From Ceratobasidium sp. AG-K (lineage: Eukaryota > Basidiomycota > Agaricomycetes > Cantharellales > Ceratobasidiaceae), in assembly GCA_037039685.1 (NCBI GenBank), contig JAWNGF010000009.1:1984001-2048000 (forward strand): a DNA stretch of 64,000 nt, in the 5' to 3' direction. Below, one piece after another: positions 1 to 10,001 of the stretch. The stretch's first letter is position 1. Each line of letters begins with the position of its first letter. Below the pieces are notes generated by a model. The model had not been told where the DNA came from and did not search any database. It worked only from the letters and a program-made list of their open reading frames with translations. The position numbers and the translations under genes are program-made.

Positions 1-186
1 GACGTGGCACTGATCCCTCATGTATATAAACCCAGAGGTCAAGCCGGTTAACGACAAGGCTTGACCTCCTCTCCACTAGGACTTGCTCAATCAAATCCTC
101 TCACTATCACTACGCCTTGGGTTCTAAGACTTGTCTAAGTCGAACCCCTTAACCTTATATATACCTAGTTGACCCAAGTCGGGACA
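1..186 (+). repeat. 5' LTR of element A, 3' part only
   Basis: Matches 6535-6720 of the 3' LTR without gaps. The missing 227 bp of the 413-bp LTR lie left of the window. It ends in gggaca, the CA terminus. Confidence 0.95.
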
Positions 187-200
187 TTAGGTCAAGCCTT
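23..200 (+). promoter_or_regulatory. Core promoter and self-primer pair of element A
   Basis: TATATAAA at 23-30 is followed 33 nt later (first T to first base) by AAGGCTTGACCT at 56-67, the expected start of the mRNA. Its exact reverse complement AGGTCAAGCCTT lies at 189-200, two bases after the LTR end at 186, where the primer binding site belongs. This is the layout of Tf1/sushi self-priming, in which the mRNA 5' end folds back as primer. No tRNA-type primer site was needed to explain the position. Confidence 0.8.
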
Positions 201-624
201 TCTAAAAAAGCATCAGCCTTAAAGCTCCTGCTTTTTCCACCAAGTAGATAGAACGTACACGGGAAAACGGGCATAGTACAACAGACAAAGAGCTATACTT
301 GATATAGACCAGTAGTCCCACGTCGCTATACGCTGTCAGTGAACCCAATCATTATCCTCTTTCGGGTCATAGTGGCTTTAGTCAGCTAAATACACCCTTA
401 CTCTGTTATACACTGTCGCTATCACGCCCGCCCAAGGCTGTTGATAACCGATAAGATCAGATAAGGAGTATATAAAGCAAAAGCTTAGCGCCTAGCACCC
501 TTCACATCCAAATCAACATCTCAAGGAAGCCAGATCCTCTCAAGCAAAACTGGAAAGTGGTCAGAGCACCACCCAAGTTAACACTCTCATCCATCAAGAA
601 CCCCATCAACTCGTTGTTTCCATC

Positions 625-1289
625 AGTATGCACTAAAAAGGAACTAATTAGTAACTAACTAATTAACCTTAAAAGTGTTCCCCGCATTTTTTAGCCTTTG
701 CGAAGCAGTCTTTAGACTCAAAGATTTTGTACTTGATCTAGACACCAAAGTCGACGAATTAAACAGTCGAATTGAAGTACTAGAAGAAGATCAAGTTGAG
801 CAAGCAGAGGATTTAAGGGTCGAATGTACCAGAAACGACGAAAACCACAATCAACTCGAAGCCGATTATCAATCTCTTCATTCAAGGCTCGAGTTCATCG
901 AAATTAACCTCGATAACACAAACAAGCAACAAGCCGATCAAGATCGTGTCCAAAGCATAAATCTAGCTGACACCAATATTGAAGTCAAGCGCTTGCAAGA
1001 ACAAACCCGCATCTTGATCAAAAATTGCGACCGACTTATTAAAATCCAAGAAAAACACACTCGAAAGGTCGAAAACCTCATCAACAACAACAAACGTCAG
1101 TGGCGTACTATCGAAACCCTTAAAGACAAAATCAAGGGCCAATACTGTCATCTCGCAGCAGAAGTGCGTATTCCTATTAACCAGGATTACCGCCTTCTAA
1201 ATCACCTTAACACCATTGCACCCAACCCTTTTCAGTGGGACCAAGACCTCAACTCACACAGGAACAACACAGGGAACAACTTAGACTAG
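625..1289 (+). CDS. Pre-gag coiled-coil ORF of element A (ORF0), start made by splicing
   Basis: An open frame of about 204 residues between leader and gag. The protein is rich in E, K, Q, N and L with heptad-like spacing (e.g. KVDELNSRIEVLEEDQ), predicting a long coiled coil, then a less ordered C-terminus. There is no ATG in this frame: the frame opens at a GTG (675). Removing a 50-nt intron at 626-675 (GTATGC donor, CTAAC branch site at 655-659, AAAG acceptor) would join A625 to TG676-677 and create an ATG in frame, followed by F-P-A. The same layout is kept in the inverted copy B. A second short frame, 1235-1444, follows in another frame and is open but unexplained. Function unknown; a structural or Gag-like role is possible. 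Confidence 0.5.
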
Positions 1290-1510
1290 AGTCCCTAAGA
1301 CTCTTTATTGAAGACGTTCATTGCAACTACATATACAAACAGTACGACGAACTAGGAGTAATCAACGCGTTGTTCTTGGAAGACGAAAATCTTGAATTGG
1401 TATTTTTGAAAAGTTTGCGCGTCATTAAAGACAGAAGGGTTTGAAGAAGAATCCGAAATATTTTGTACGGCCTGGGATCCCAATAAATCTACCTTTTTCC
1501 CCGCTCCAAT

Positions 1511-2863
1511 ATGTCGAGAGCCCCATCACCTAGTCAAGAGGGATTTACTCAAATTTCAGCAACATCCGGACCCGATGTAGTGGCACATGCAATCAATGCC
1601 TTAATAGACAAAGTGCGAAAAATTAACGGTCATATTAATGCCTTAAATGGTATCACTTCTACTCTAGAACAGGGAATCGACAATAACACTGCAAATATCC
1701 TTACAATTCAAAATCAAACTGCACAAATTGCACCCCTTCACCAATTAATGAATGCGGTGTCTCAGTCACTTGCAAACCTGGGTGCAACACCCTCCACCAC
1801 TGCGACAACAACCACCCCAGGATACAAACTCAAAATGCATCCCCCAGAAGAATTTTCTGGAGATGCAGATAAATTTGATGAGTTTAAGTCGCAATGTACT
1901 TTGTACATAAATCATACATCCCCACAAGCAACCACGGAACAAAAAATCACTTATATCATGGGATATTGCAAGGGGCCTGCCTATGTATGGATGCAACCGG
2001 GAATTGATGTAGACATGGCAAGAAGGGGAGCAACGAATTGGCTACACGACATGGATGAATTCTGGAATGAAATGCAAGCTAGGTTTGGCGATGTTCACAA
2101 GATCGACCGATATAGACAACTATACAAGAAATTAATCCAGAAGAACTCTGTCCAAGATTATCTACAAGACTTTGATACTTATTCATTGGTACTCGGGTAC
2201 ACTGATCGAGTACTTCGTGATGATTTCTATGACGGTCTTAAGGATGAAATCAAGATGGCCATGGTGTCACAGAACTTTAAACCCCATGAAGCAACAAGGA
2301 CATTCAACCAAGTTCGCGAAAGAGCCCTGGAAATTGACTCCACAATGAATGCCATTAATGCACCAAAGAAATTGCAAAGCCCACAAACCAGCACTCCGAA
2401 ACAAACTACTTCCAAGACAACCCCAAGTACTCCAAACACCTCACTGAGTCAAAGATTCAACGTAAACGATCGTGTCTTTATGTCAAAACCTACAGGAGGG
2501 GTGCAATACGGCAAAATCTCAAGCATCACCAGAAACGCCAAGGGCCGTCCAGTTCCACAAATCTCCTGGGACGATGGAACAAAAGGAAATGTCCCTTTTG
2601 GAGCGATTCAAAAAGACACCCGAACCAGTACCTTCAACGCTCCTATCATTCAAACACCCAAATCATCCACTCCTGCTAAAGACCCTAATGCAATGGATCT
2701 TGATGGAAAAGGAAAGGGACCAATGATTTGCTTCACCTGCGGCGGCAAGGGGCACTCAGCAAGAGTCTGTCCTTCCAAGAACACCGCCTCAGGGTTTGAA
2801 GCTCAGATTGAAGAAATCTCTTCAGACATTGAATCGGGAAAAGACGTCACCGAGGCTTATTAA
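1511..2863 (+). CDS. gag: Gag polyprotein of element A
   Basis: 450 residues from an ATG. Residues about 1-90 are a helical, coiled-coil-like N-terminus. About 110-280 resemble the Ty3/gypsy capsid domain (Retrotrans_gag), with a W-x-x-M-D-E-F-W segment and YRQLYKKLIQ. About 315-375 form a compact beta-rich segment (DRVFM...GKISSI...PQISWDDG) also seen in the E4 Gag. A CCHC zinc knuckle (CFTCGGKGHSARVC) lies near residue 410, the nucleocapsid. It ends with TAA at 2861-2863, 35 nt before the first pol ATG; pol lies in the -1 frame. No internal stops, so probably functional. Confidence 0.93.
   Translation: MSRAPSPSQEGFTQISATSGPDVVAHAINALIDKVRKINGHINALNGITSTLEQGIDNNTANILTIQNQTAQIAPLHQLMNAVSQSLANLGATPSTTATTTTPGYKLKMHPPEEFSGDADKFDEFKSQCTLYINHTSPQATTEQKITYIMGYCKGPAYVWMQPGIDVDMARRGATNWLHDMDEFWNEMQARFGDVHKIDRYRQLYKKLIQKNSVQDYLQDFDTYSLVLGYTDRVLRDDFYDGLKDEIKMAMVSQNFKPHEATRTFNQVRERALEIDSTMNAINAPKKLQSPQTSTPKQTTSKTTPSTPNTSLSQRFNVNDRVFMSKPTGGVQYGKISSITRNAKGRPVPQISWDDGTKGNVPFGAIQKDTRTSTFNAPIIQTPKSSTPAKDPNAMDLDGKGKGPMICFTCGGKGHSARVCPSKNTASGFEAQIEEISSDIESGKDVTEAY
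2836..2842 (+). promoter_or_regulatory. Probable -1 ribosomal frameshift heptamer, element A
   Basis: G GGA AAA in the gag frame (codons TCG GGA AAA GAC), six codons before the gag stop at 2861. It fits the X XXY YYZ slippery rule. The -1 frame is open from here through the pol ATG at 2899, so slippage would give a Gag-Pol fusion. Homologous heptamers occur at the same place in E1, E2, E4 and E5. Confidence 0.65.
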
Positions 2864-2898
2864 GGAGCCAAGTACTCGGTGATATATTAGCTAGTAAT

Positions 2899-5800
2899 AT
2901 GGATGAGCTAGAAATCATGTCAATATCAAATGAAAACCAATTATACCTTGATTTCACCGCTCATCCACTAGCTATGGCTCCTGATTCTAAGTCAGTTAAC
3001 AGATCAAAAAAATTCTCTGGACAAGCACTCCTTGATTGCGGCGCAACCTCCTGTTTCATCAACCCTTCCCTAGCAAAAGGGGCAAACCTTCCCCTTTTTC
3101 AACACGAAAAACCAAAAACTCTGCGAGTCATAGACGGGCAAGAAGTTTCGTCTGGAAAAGTCACCCACTATACCAAATTTAAACTTGTCATGGGATCACA
3201 TTCCAGCAAAATAGAATGTCATGTCACAAACATTGGAAGACACCCCATCATACTCGGGATGTCATGGCTCAAGAAACATAACCCACAAATTAATTGGAAA
3301 AATAGGACAATTGCATACACAAGCGAATTTTGCTCAAAAAACTGCCTAGAAATCCCATCTACACTCCAAATTGCAGCCGAAACCACATTACCAGAGGAAT
3401 ACAAAGAGTTCGCAGATGTATTCGACGAGTCCAGATTAGAAGAACTCCCACCTCACAGGCCAACTGACATTACGCTCGACCTCCTACCAGAAGCTAAACT
3501 AAAGCACGGCCCTATTTACAAAACATCCCCAGCTGAAGACAAAGAAATGAAGAAAGTGTTAGAAACCCTTATCCGAAGGGGACACATTCAGATTTTTAAG
3601 TCTCCTTTGGCTTCACCAGTTCTATTTGTCAAAAAACCACATCCAGAAGACCCAAACAACCCAGAGTTACGCTTTTGCGTCGACTACAGATATGTGAATT
3701 CGCTATGCAAATTCAACACAAGCGGAATACCTCTACTGGACCAATGGTTAAGGGCCCTGGAAGGATTTGTCATTGGCACCACTCTAGACTTAGCACAGGG
3801 ATTCCATCAAACCCAAATAGCAGCTGGCCATGAATGGAAAACAGCATTCAAAACTCAATACGGCATGTATGAATGGAAAGTCATGCCCTTTGGTCTCAAA
3901 AACACTCCATCAAGCTTCCAGTCCCTAATGAACTCTATATTCAGGGACATTATGGGGGTTTTTGTACTCGTATACATTGATGATATTTTCGTTTTTTCCA
4001 AACGAGTTGAAGATCATCCAGGACACGTGAAAGAGGTGCTAAGAAGACTAAGGGAACACAAGTTGATTGCAAAATTGCGGAAATGCAAGTTCCACCAAAC
4101 CAAACTGGATTGGGTAGGACTGGTCATTTCCAATAAAGGAATCAAAACGGATCAGGAAAAGGTCACGGCGGCTATGAATTGGAAAGCACCCAAGAATGTC
4201 AAACAAGTTCAAGAGTTCCTAGGATTCGTCAATTTCTATCAAAGATTCATTCAAGACTTTGCCGGCAAAGCCAGACCTCTATATAACCTACTCAAGAAGG
4301 ATCAAAAGTGGCAGTGGACAATCAAAGAACAAGAAGCCATGAATGCACTAAAAGAAGCTCTTAAGGTGGCACCTGTAATGATGCAGCCCGATCAAAATAA
4401 AGAGTTTTTCCTTGAAACAGATGCGTCGGGATTTGCCACAGGAGCAGTTTTGTCTCAGAAGGATGAAGAAGGGAAATTACACCCTGTAGCTTTTCTTTCT
4501 AAATCACTAAATCCGGCTGAACAAAACTACGACATTTTCGACAAAGAACTATTGGCAATCATTAGGGCCTTCAAGGAATGGCGGCACTTACTTCAAGGCA
4601 CAGAAAAAGCCATTCAAGTGATAACAGATCACAAAAATTTAGAATACTTCTCATCGTCCAAACAATTGAACCAACGCCAAATCCGCTGGAGGAATTTCTT
4701 GGTAGACTTCAACTTCCAAATCTTGTACAGGCCAGGAAACCAAAACAAAAAAGCAGACATTCTCTCGAGGCGATATGACCTAGAACCTTTGGGGGGGGTA
4801 GAGAACCAAGTTCTCCTCAAACCAGACATTTTTATTTCGGCTATTACCCCTGACCAGGAGATTAACAATCTAATCAGAGAAGCAATCCTCGAAGATCCCA
4901 GATTAGAAGAAGCCCACAATAAGCTGAGAAACGGAGAAAAAGTCAAAGATTGGGAATACAGAGAAGGACTCCTAATGTTAAAAGGAAAGATCTTTGTCCC
5001 CAAGGATGAAACCGTCAGAAACCTGATATTGGAATCGCGCCATGACAATATTACAGCTGGGCATCCTGGACAAGCAAGAACATTGGAATTGGTCTCAAGA
5101 ACTTACTACTGGCCAACCATGAAGAAATTTGTCAACTCTTACATGTCACACTGCGAAACATGCATTCGAGTTAAACCATCAAACCAACTCCCCACAGGAC
5201 TACTGCGTCCTTTACATATTCCTGAGAGACCTTGGGAAGAGATCTCCTACGACATGATTGTAGGGCTCCCAGAATCAGAAGGATATGACGCAATCTTGAC
5301 GGTGGTAGATCGGTTCTCCAAGATGGCACACTATCTCCCTTGCAAATCAACAGCCACAGCAGTAGACATAGCCAATATCTTCGTTGCAAACATTTGGAAA
5401 CTTCATGGCACCCCAAAAGTAACAGTCTCGGATAGAGGATCCACTTTCAACTCAAAGTTCATTAGGCATCTGTACAAACGGTTGGATGTAAAACCCACCT
5501 TCAGCACAGCCTACCATCCAAGGACAGATGGACAGTCAGAACGGGCAAACCAAGTCGTTGAAATCTTTATCAGGGCTTTTGTCAACCATAGGCAAAACGA
5601 CTGGGTGGCCCTGCTCCCTATGGCAGAATTTGCTTACAACAATGGAATCCAAGCATCCACTGGCAAAACTCCTTTCCAGATCTGCCAGGGTTTCAACCCT
5701 AGAATGAACATCGGGGAAGAATCAGATTATACTGTTCCTGAAGCTGATGCCCATGCAGAATTCCTGTTGAAAGGATACGACGAAGTCAAAGCCGCCCTCA

Positions 5801-6297
5801 TTCTAGCAAATCAGTCCTACAAACACTACTTTGATAAAGGAGCCAAAGAACCAGAAGAGATAAACCCGGGAGATAGAGTCTGGCTAAATCATCAGAACAT
5901 TTCCACAGACAGACCCTCAGTAAAGCTCTCCCACAAAGTTTTAGGCCCTTACAAAGTAATGGAAAAAGTAGGGACTCATGCCTTTAGACTGGAATTACCA
6001 AAGTCAATGAAGATTCATCCTGTCTTCCATGTCATGCTGCTCAAGAAATTCCACTCTGATCCCCATGGCCGCGAACCCGCTCAACCACCCCCTATTGTCA
6101 CACAAGAAGGAGAAGAAGAGTGGGAAGTCAAAGAGATCCTTAATTCAAAAAAAATCCGCCGTCAACTCCACTATTACGTCAAGTGGAAAGGATACTCTCA
6201 TGCAGACAACTCTTGGCAATCAAAGGAAGATCTCAAGAACGCTCCTGAACTGGTTGATAAATTTCACAAACTCCACCCCACCGCGCCAGGCCCTTAG
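2899..6297 (+). CDS. pol: Pol polyprotein of element A (PR-RT-RH-INT-chromodomain)
   Basis: 1132 residues from the first ATG; the frame is open back to 2836. Order: aspartic protease with LLDCGATS near residue 47 (DCGA where most relatives have DSGA or DTGA); reverse transcriptase with VYIDDIF near 358; RNase H with LETDASGFATG near 512; integrase with an H-H-C-C zinc site (CETCIRVK end) near 715-755, then the D,D-E core (SYDMIVGL, VSDRGSTF, GQSERANQ); and a C-terminal chromodomain (EEEWEVKEIL...YYVKWKGYSHADNSW) near 1070-1120. The chromodomain places it in the chromoviruses, whose integration is steered to H3K9-methylated chromatin. No disabling changes seen. The stop abuts the polypurine tract. 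Confidence 0.95.
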   Translation: MDELEIMSISNENQLYLDFTAHPLAMAPDSKSVNRSKKFSGQALLDCGATSCFINPSLAKGANLPLFQHEKPKTLRVIDGQEVSSGKVTHYTKFKLVMGSHSSKIECHVTNIGRHPIILGMSWLKKHNPQINWKNRTIAYTSEFCSKNCLEIPSTLQIAAETTLPEEYKEFADVFDESRLEELPPHRPTDITLDLLPEAKLKHGPIYKTSPAEDKEMKKVLETLIRRGHIQIFKSPLASPVLFVKKPHPEDPNNPELRFCVDYRYVNSLCKFNTSGIPLLDQWLRALEGFVIGTTLDLAQGFHQTQIAAGHEWKTAFKTQYGMYEWKVMPFGLKNTPSSFQSLMNSIFRDIMGVFVLVYIDDIFVFSKRVEDHPGHVKEVLRRLREHKLIAKLRKCKFHQTKLDWVGLVISNKGIKTDQEKVTAAMNWKAPKNVKQVQEFLGFVNFYQRFIQDFAGKARPLYNLLKKDQKWQWTIKEQEAMNALKEALKVAPVMMQPDQNKEFFLETDASGFATGAVLSQKDEEGKLHPVAFLSKSLNPAEQNYDIFDKELLAIIRAFKEWRHLLQGTEKAIQVITDHKNLEYFSSSKQLNQRQIRWRNFLVDFNFQILYRPGNQNKKADILSRRYDLEPLGGVENQVLLKPDIFISAITPDQEINNLIREAILEDPRLEEAHNKLRNGEKVKDWEYREGLLMLKGKIFVPKDETVRNLILESRHDNITAGHPGQARTLELVSRTYYWPTMKKFVNSYMSHCETCIRVKPSNQLPTGLLRPLHIPERPWEEISYDMIVGLPESEGYDAILTVVDRFSKMAHYLPCKSTATAVDIANIFVANIWKLHGTPKVTVSDRGSTFNSKFIRHLYKRLDVKPTFSTAYHPRTDGQSERANQVVEIFIRAFVNHRQNDWVALLPMAEFAYNNGIQASTGKTPFQICQGFNPRMNIGEESDYTVPEADAHAEFLLKGYDEVKAALILANQSYKHYFDKGAKEPEEINPGDRVWLNHQNISTDRPSVKLSHKVLGPYKVMEKVGTHAFRLELPKSMKIHPVFHVMLLKKFHSDPHGREPAQPPPIVTQEGEEEWEVKEILNSKKIRRQLHYYVKWKGYSHADNSWQSKEDLKNAPELVDKFHKLHPTAPGP

Positions 6298-6307
6298 GAG
6301 GGGGTAA

Positions 6308-6720
6308 TGTCATGAGCTGACTAAGCTCAGACATTTTATTCTGATTTTATATCTTTTTTCCGAACACTTTCCTTTTTTGGTACAAATGTCCTCTGGCGCT
6401 TAACTTGTATCATGTGATGTATTTGTCTTTTCATTTGATATTGGTGTTGCTTCCAGAACTTCCAGAATGTCGAGTCATGTCTCTTATCTTGCTTATCTTT
6501 GGTTGTACTCGGCTTTCCCACACTGATAAATGATGACGTGGCACTGATCCCTCATGTATATAAACCCAGAGGTCAAGCCGGTTAACGACAAGGCTTGACC
6601 TCCTCTCCACTAGGACTTGCTCAATCAAATCCTCTCACTATCACTACGTCTTGGGTTCTAAGACTTGTCTAAGTCGAACCCCTTAACCTTATATATACCT
6701 AGTTGACCCAAGTCGGGACA
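6308..6720 (+). repeat. 3' LTR of element A (413 bp) with upstream polypurine tract
   Basis: Starts TGTCATGAGC just after the polypurine tract GGAGGGGG (6297-6304) plus TAA, and ends AAGTCGGGACA at 6720. It contains TATATAAA and the self-primer sequence found at 23-67 in the 5' copy. Confidence 0.95.
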
Positions 6721-7289
6721 GCGGTAATCCTGGTTAATAGGAATACGCACTTCTGACACAAGAGGGCAGTATCTGCTCTTGATTTTGTCTTTGAGAGTTT
6801 CAATGGTGCGCCACTGACGTTTGTTGTTGTTGATGAGATTTTCGACCTTTTGAGTATGTTTTTCTTGGATTTTAATGAGTTGGTTGCAGTTTTCAATCAG
6901 GACACGGATTTGTTCTTGTAGGCGCTCAACTTTGGTGTTAGTGTCAGCAAGGTTAATGCTTTGGACACGGTCTTGATTGGCTTGTTGTTTGTTTGTGTTC
7001 TCGATGCTGATTTTGATGAACTCAAGCCTTGAATAAAGTGCTTGGTAGTCGGCTTCAAATTGATTGTAGTTTTTGTCATTTCTTGTATGCTCAACCCTTA
7101 GTTCCTCTGCTTGTTCAACCTGATCTTCTTCTAGTACTTCAATTCGACTGTTTAACTTGTCGACTTTGCTGTCTAGATCAAGTACAAAGTCTTTTAGTCT
7201 AAAGACTGCTTCGCAGAGGCTAAAGAATGTGGGAAACACTTTTAAGGTTAATTAGTCAGTTACTAATTAATCCTTTTTTAGTGTGTACT
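6721..7289 (-). pseudogene. Pre-gag coiled-coil ORF of element B, 3' truncated
   Basis: Homolog of ORF0 of element A, about 173 residues before truncation at 6721 by the A insertion. As in A, the frame opens at GTG, and a 50-nt intron at 7288-7239 (donor GTACAC, branch CTGAC, acceptor AAAG) would create ATG across the junction from base 7289. Donor and branch differ from A yet both still fit fungal splice consensus (branch CTRAY), which supports real splicing. Sequence beyond the A border is host-like read-through and not part of the gene. Confidence 0.5.
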
Positions 7290-7720
7290 GATGGAAACGA
7301 CGAATTGATGGGATTCTTGATGGATATGAGTGTTAACTTGGGTGGTGCTCCAACCACTTTCCACGTTGGCTTGAGAGGATCTGGCTTCCTTGAGATGTTG
7401 CTTGGGATGTGAAGGGTGCTGAACGCTAAGCTTTTGCTTTATATACTCCTTATCTGATCTTATCAGTTATCAGCAGCCTTGGGCGGGCATGATAGCGACA
7501 GTGTATAACAGATTAAGGATGTATTCAGCTGACTAAAGCCGCTATGACCCAAAAGAGGATAACGATTGGGTTCACTGATGGCGTATAGTGACGTGGGACT
7601 ACTGGTCTATATTAAATATAGCTCTTTGTCCGTTGTACTATGCCCGTTTTCCCGTGTACGTTCTATCTACTTGGTGGAAAGCAGGAGCTTAAGGCTCATG
7701 CTTGTAAAGGCTTGACCTAA

Positions 7721-8135
7721 TGTCCCGACTTGGGTCAACTGGGTGTATAAAAGGTTAAGGGGTTCAACTTTAGACGAGTCTTAGAACCCAAGGAGTAGTA
7801 ATAGTTAAGAGGATTGATTGATCAAGTCCTAGTGGAGAGGAGGTCAAGCCTTGTCGTTAACCGGCTTGACCTCTGGGTTTATATACTTGAGGGATCAGTG
7901 CCACGTCATCATCTATCAGTGTGAGAAAGCCAAGTACAACCGATGATAAGCAAGATAAGAGGTATGACTTGACATTCTGGAAGTTCTGGAAGCAATCACT
8001 GATATCCAATGGAAAGACAAATTCATCACATGATACAAGTTAAGCGCCAAAGGACATTTGTACCAAAAAAGGAAAGTGTTCGGAAAAAAAGATATAAAAT
8101 CAGAATAAAATGTCTGAGTTAGTCAGCTCATGACA
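7721..8135 (-). repeat. 5' LTR of element B (415 bp)
   Basis: Inverted LTR with TGTCCCGACT at 7721 and TCATGACA ending at 8135. On the minus strand TATATAAA (7885-7878) precedes the self-primer AAGGCTTGACCT (7852-7841) by 33 nt, and the complementary primer site AGGTCAAGCCTT is at 7718-7707, two bases inside the LTR end. Confidence 0.93.
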
Positions 8136-9819
8136 TAGAAGGGGCAGGGTGAGCCGGCCAAGTAATCTGAGTGGTCTGAGGAGTATCCATTGTAATGTTC
8201 TGACTTGGTACTCGCAAAATGCGCTTAAATATATGCATGATTCACCCTAAGGAAATTCTATTCCAAATAAATGCGCATTTATGTGCCAGGTTCACACGTC
8301 ACAATGATGTAGGTATCATGTGATATATTCTCAGCTATGATTTGCAGTACCTGTGGCCTTCCGCAGCGTTTCACCGTGCAGCAAGTCATGCGTGACAAAC
8401 TTGAGTCCTTGTTCCAGGATTACATAATCACATCCTGGTTTGTGCCGTTCGGAATAGTGCAGTTTACCCTGGTTTACCGCTATCCATTTTACTCCCTAGT
8501 TCCATGTGTAACCGGCATCACGTGTCCGCCCCCCCCTGACACCCCTTTCGAAATTTCGTCTCTGCCCCTCTGTAAAAGCCTCCGGGTGGTCTCATCTCAT
8601 CTCATTGTACCTACAACCTTTGTCCTGGTGGCTGATTGGTTTGGCCACATGCACATGTGGTTTGTTAAACAGGTATTTTTTGAGCAGGAGAAAACCGGCA
8701 TCACGTGATTGCAGCTCTGGTTTATTTCCCTTGGCACTCTGATGCTTTTCTCAAAACGGGTCTGATTTGTTTTTCTGGGGTTCCGCATTGACTGCTCTGT
8801 GCCTACATCTTAACTGTCCCCTTCCTGCCCTTGTTTCCTTTTTTCTGTTTGCCTCTTCTTGTTGCCCTTCTTGGCCCTTTTGTGAGTGGTTTGACCTCTT
8901 GTTCATGTAGCTCAATAAATGTGTATTTTAAAAATAGATAATCCCGGGATCACGTGACGCATCCTGAACCTACCAGAGCGTTACCACTGGCTCCCGAGGC
9001 ACTACCTCCAAGTTTGATAAGGCAATTGAACTGCCTTGGCACTTATTCTTTCTTGAGTAGCACACAATTCTTCCAGTGGTTATAAATCTTCCTAGACTTT
9101 GCATTCACTCATCCCTCCTTGTCATGATGTTTATCACACCTGCGCCTTGAATACAGTAGGAGGGTTGTTGGCCAACGCATGTGTGGGATTTACACAGATG
9201 CATGGACGTGTTAAGTACAATCGTATCTCTCAGCATGCAGTCCCTCAGCGTTCAGGAAGCACAGGAAGCGCGGCTGACAAATCTGCCACCCAATGTACCT
9301 CTAGCGTTGCCAGGGCTGTATGTAACTCCAAAAATATGTGATCCATTTCTTGAGACTATTTTGAAGTATCTTGAATAGATATACCCAATTTTGTGTTGCC
9401 CTAAAGTCTTGCAAATGCGAACAATTGAGGTGTGTGTTTGCTCATGTTTAGCAAAAGCGCTTTCTGTCACCGTGCAAGCTGAGGGACAAGACTGTATAGA
9501 TCAATTGTTCAAATGGCGTTGATGAGGGAAAGCTAGACCAAAAACGACTCAGACGGCTCCTGGGGAGATAGATGAGGATCATAAGCTCATACACTACCCA
9601 CAGTATGCCCCCAAGCAATATACAGTATGCAACAAAATTATACAGACTTTCAGCGCTTGTAACGTATACATGTCATATCGATGGAGCCAGCCATCCAATA
9701 AATATATAAAATTAAGGAAAAGGTATAGAGGCATGAGAAATACATGATAGAAAAAGAACGACATGATTTGGTTAGGAAATGGTCGAGTTATGAGCAAAAC
9801 AAATCATAGGGGTTCTCTG
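8136..9819. other. Flank between element B and the Tc1-like element; no confident gene
   Basis: Only short open frames. The longest, 8337-8708 (123 codons), has no recognisable domain. An ATCACGTG motif occurs three times (near 8520, 8700 and 8950), twice inside ACCGGCATCACGTG, hinting at an old dispersed repeat. A short inverted repeat, CCAGGAT...ATCCTGG, sits near 8415-8440. A frame ending at 9378 shows splice-like AG sites but no family I recognise. Probably old non-coding or repeat-derived sequence. Confidence 0.5.
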
Positions 9820-9871
9820 TACAATTTAGTAACGGGAAAAATGGCGACCTCGATCAGTAGTGAATAGCACC

Positions 9872-10001
9872 TCATTTCCGTTTCAAAACCAGTGCCATCC
9901 TCTTTGGCATACTCTCAATCAACTTCTGACAATATTCAGGTGCAAACCTGTTCCATTTGTCTTGAACTCGCTCCCAGAGCTCGAGGATCCCATTGGGCAA
10001 G
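9872..10001 (-). pseudogene. Tc1-like transposase, C-terminal fragment
   Basis: About 42 codons on the minus strand encoding the end of a Tc1 transposase (ending near MPKRMALVLKRK, stop 9872-9874). It follows in frame from the N-terminal part at 45174-46059 once E1 and one copy of the gcaag duplication (9997-10001) are removed. No other damage is seen, so the gene looked intact when E1 landed. Confidence 0.8.

Larger units (their letters stand above)
1..6720 (+). mobile_element. Element A: Ty3/gypsy chromovirus, 5' LTR cut by window edge
   Basis: An almost complete LTR retrotransposon. Order: partial 5' LTR (1-186), self-primer binding site (189-200), leader, coiled-coil ORF, gag (1511-2863), pol with protease-RT-RNaseH-integrase-chromodomain (2899-6297), polypurine tract, 3' LTR (6308-6720). 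The 186 bp shared by the two LTRs show one difference by eye (C/T near position 115), so insertion looks recent. Gag and pol have no internal stops. The 3' LTR ends with TGTC...GGGACA borders and is directly followed by an inverted fragment of a related element (B), which suggests that A inserted into B. The left target duplication lies outside the window; the right copy would be gcggt at 6721-6725. Confidence 0.93.
6721..8135 (-). mobile_element. Element B: 5' fragment of an A-family element, inverted
   Basis: Reverse-complement copy of the first part of the A family: complete 5' LTR (8135 down to 7721), primer site, leader and coiled-coil ORF. It stops at 6721 at the point equivalent to position 1196 of A, exactly where A's 3' LTR ends. 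The protein is roughly 85-90% identical to A's by eye, so it is not a recent inverted duplicate of A. Simplest reading: A inserted into B and the rest of B lies left of the window. The flank after the LTR begins tagaa at 8136. Confidence 0.85.

Noticed and set aside
1161..1235. Second intron in the A pre-gag ORF (GTGCGT...TTTTCAG)
   Set aside because: Splicing would keep the same frame and reach the same stop, so nothing in the sequence requires it.
6535..8135. Large palindrome (LTR A and inverted LTR B) as a hairpin or replication origin
   Set aside because: Explained by two related elements in opposite orientation with sequence divergence and normal LTR borders.
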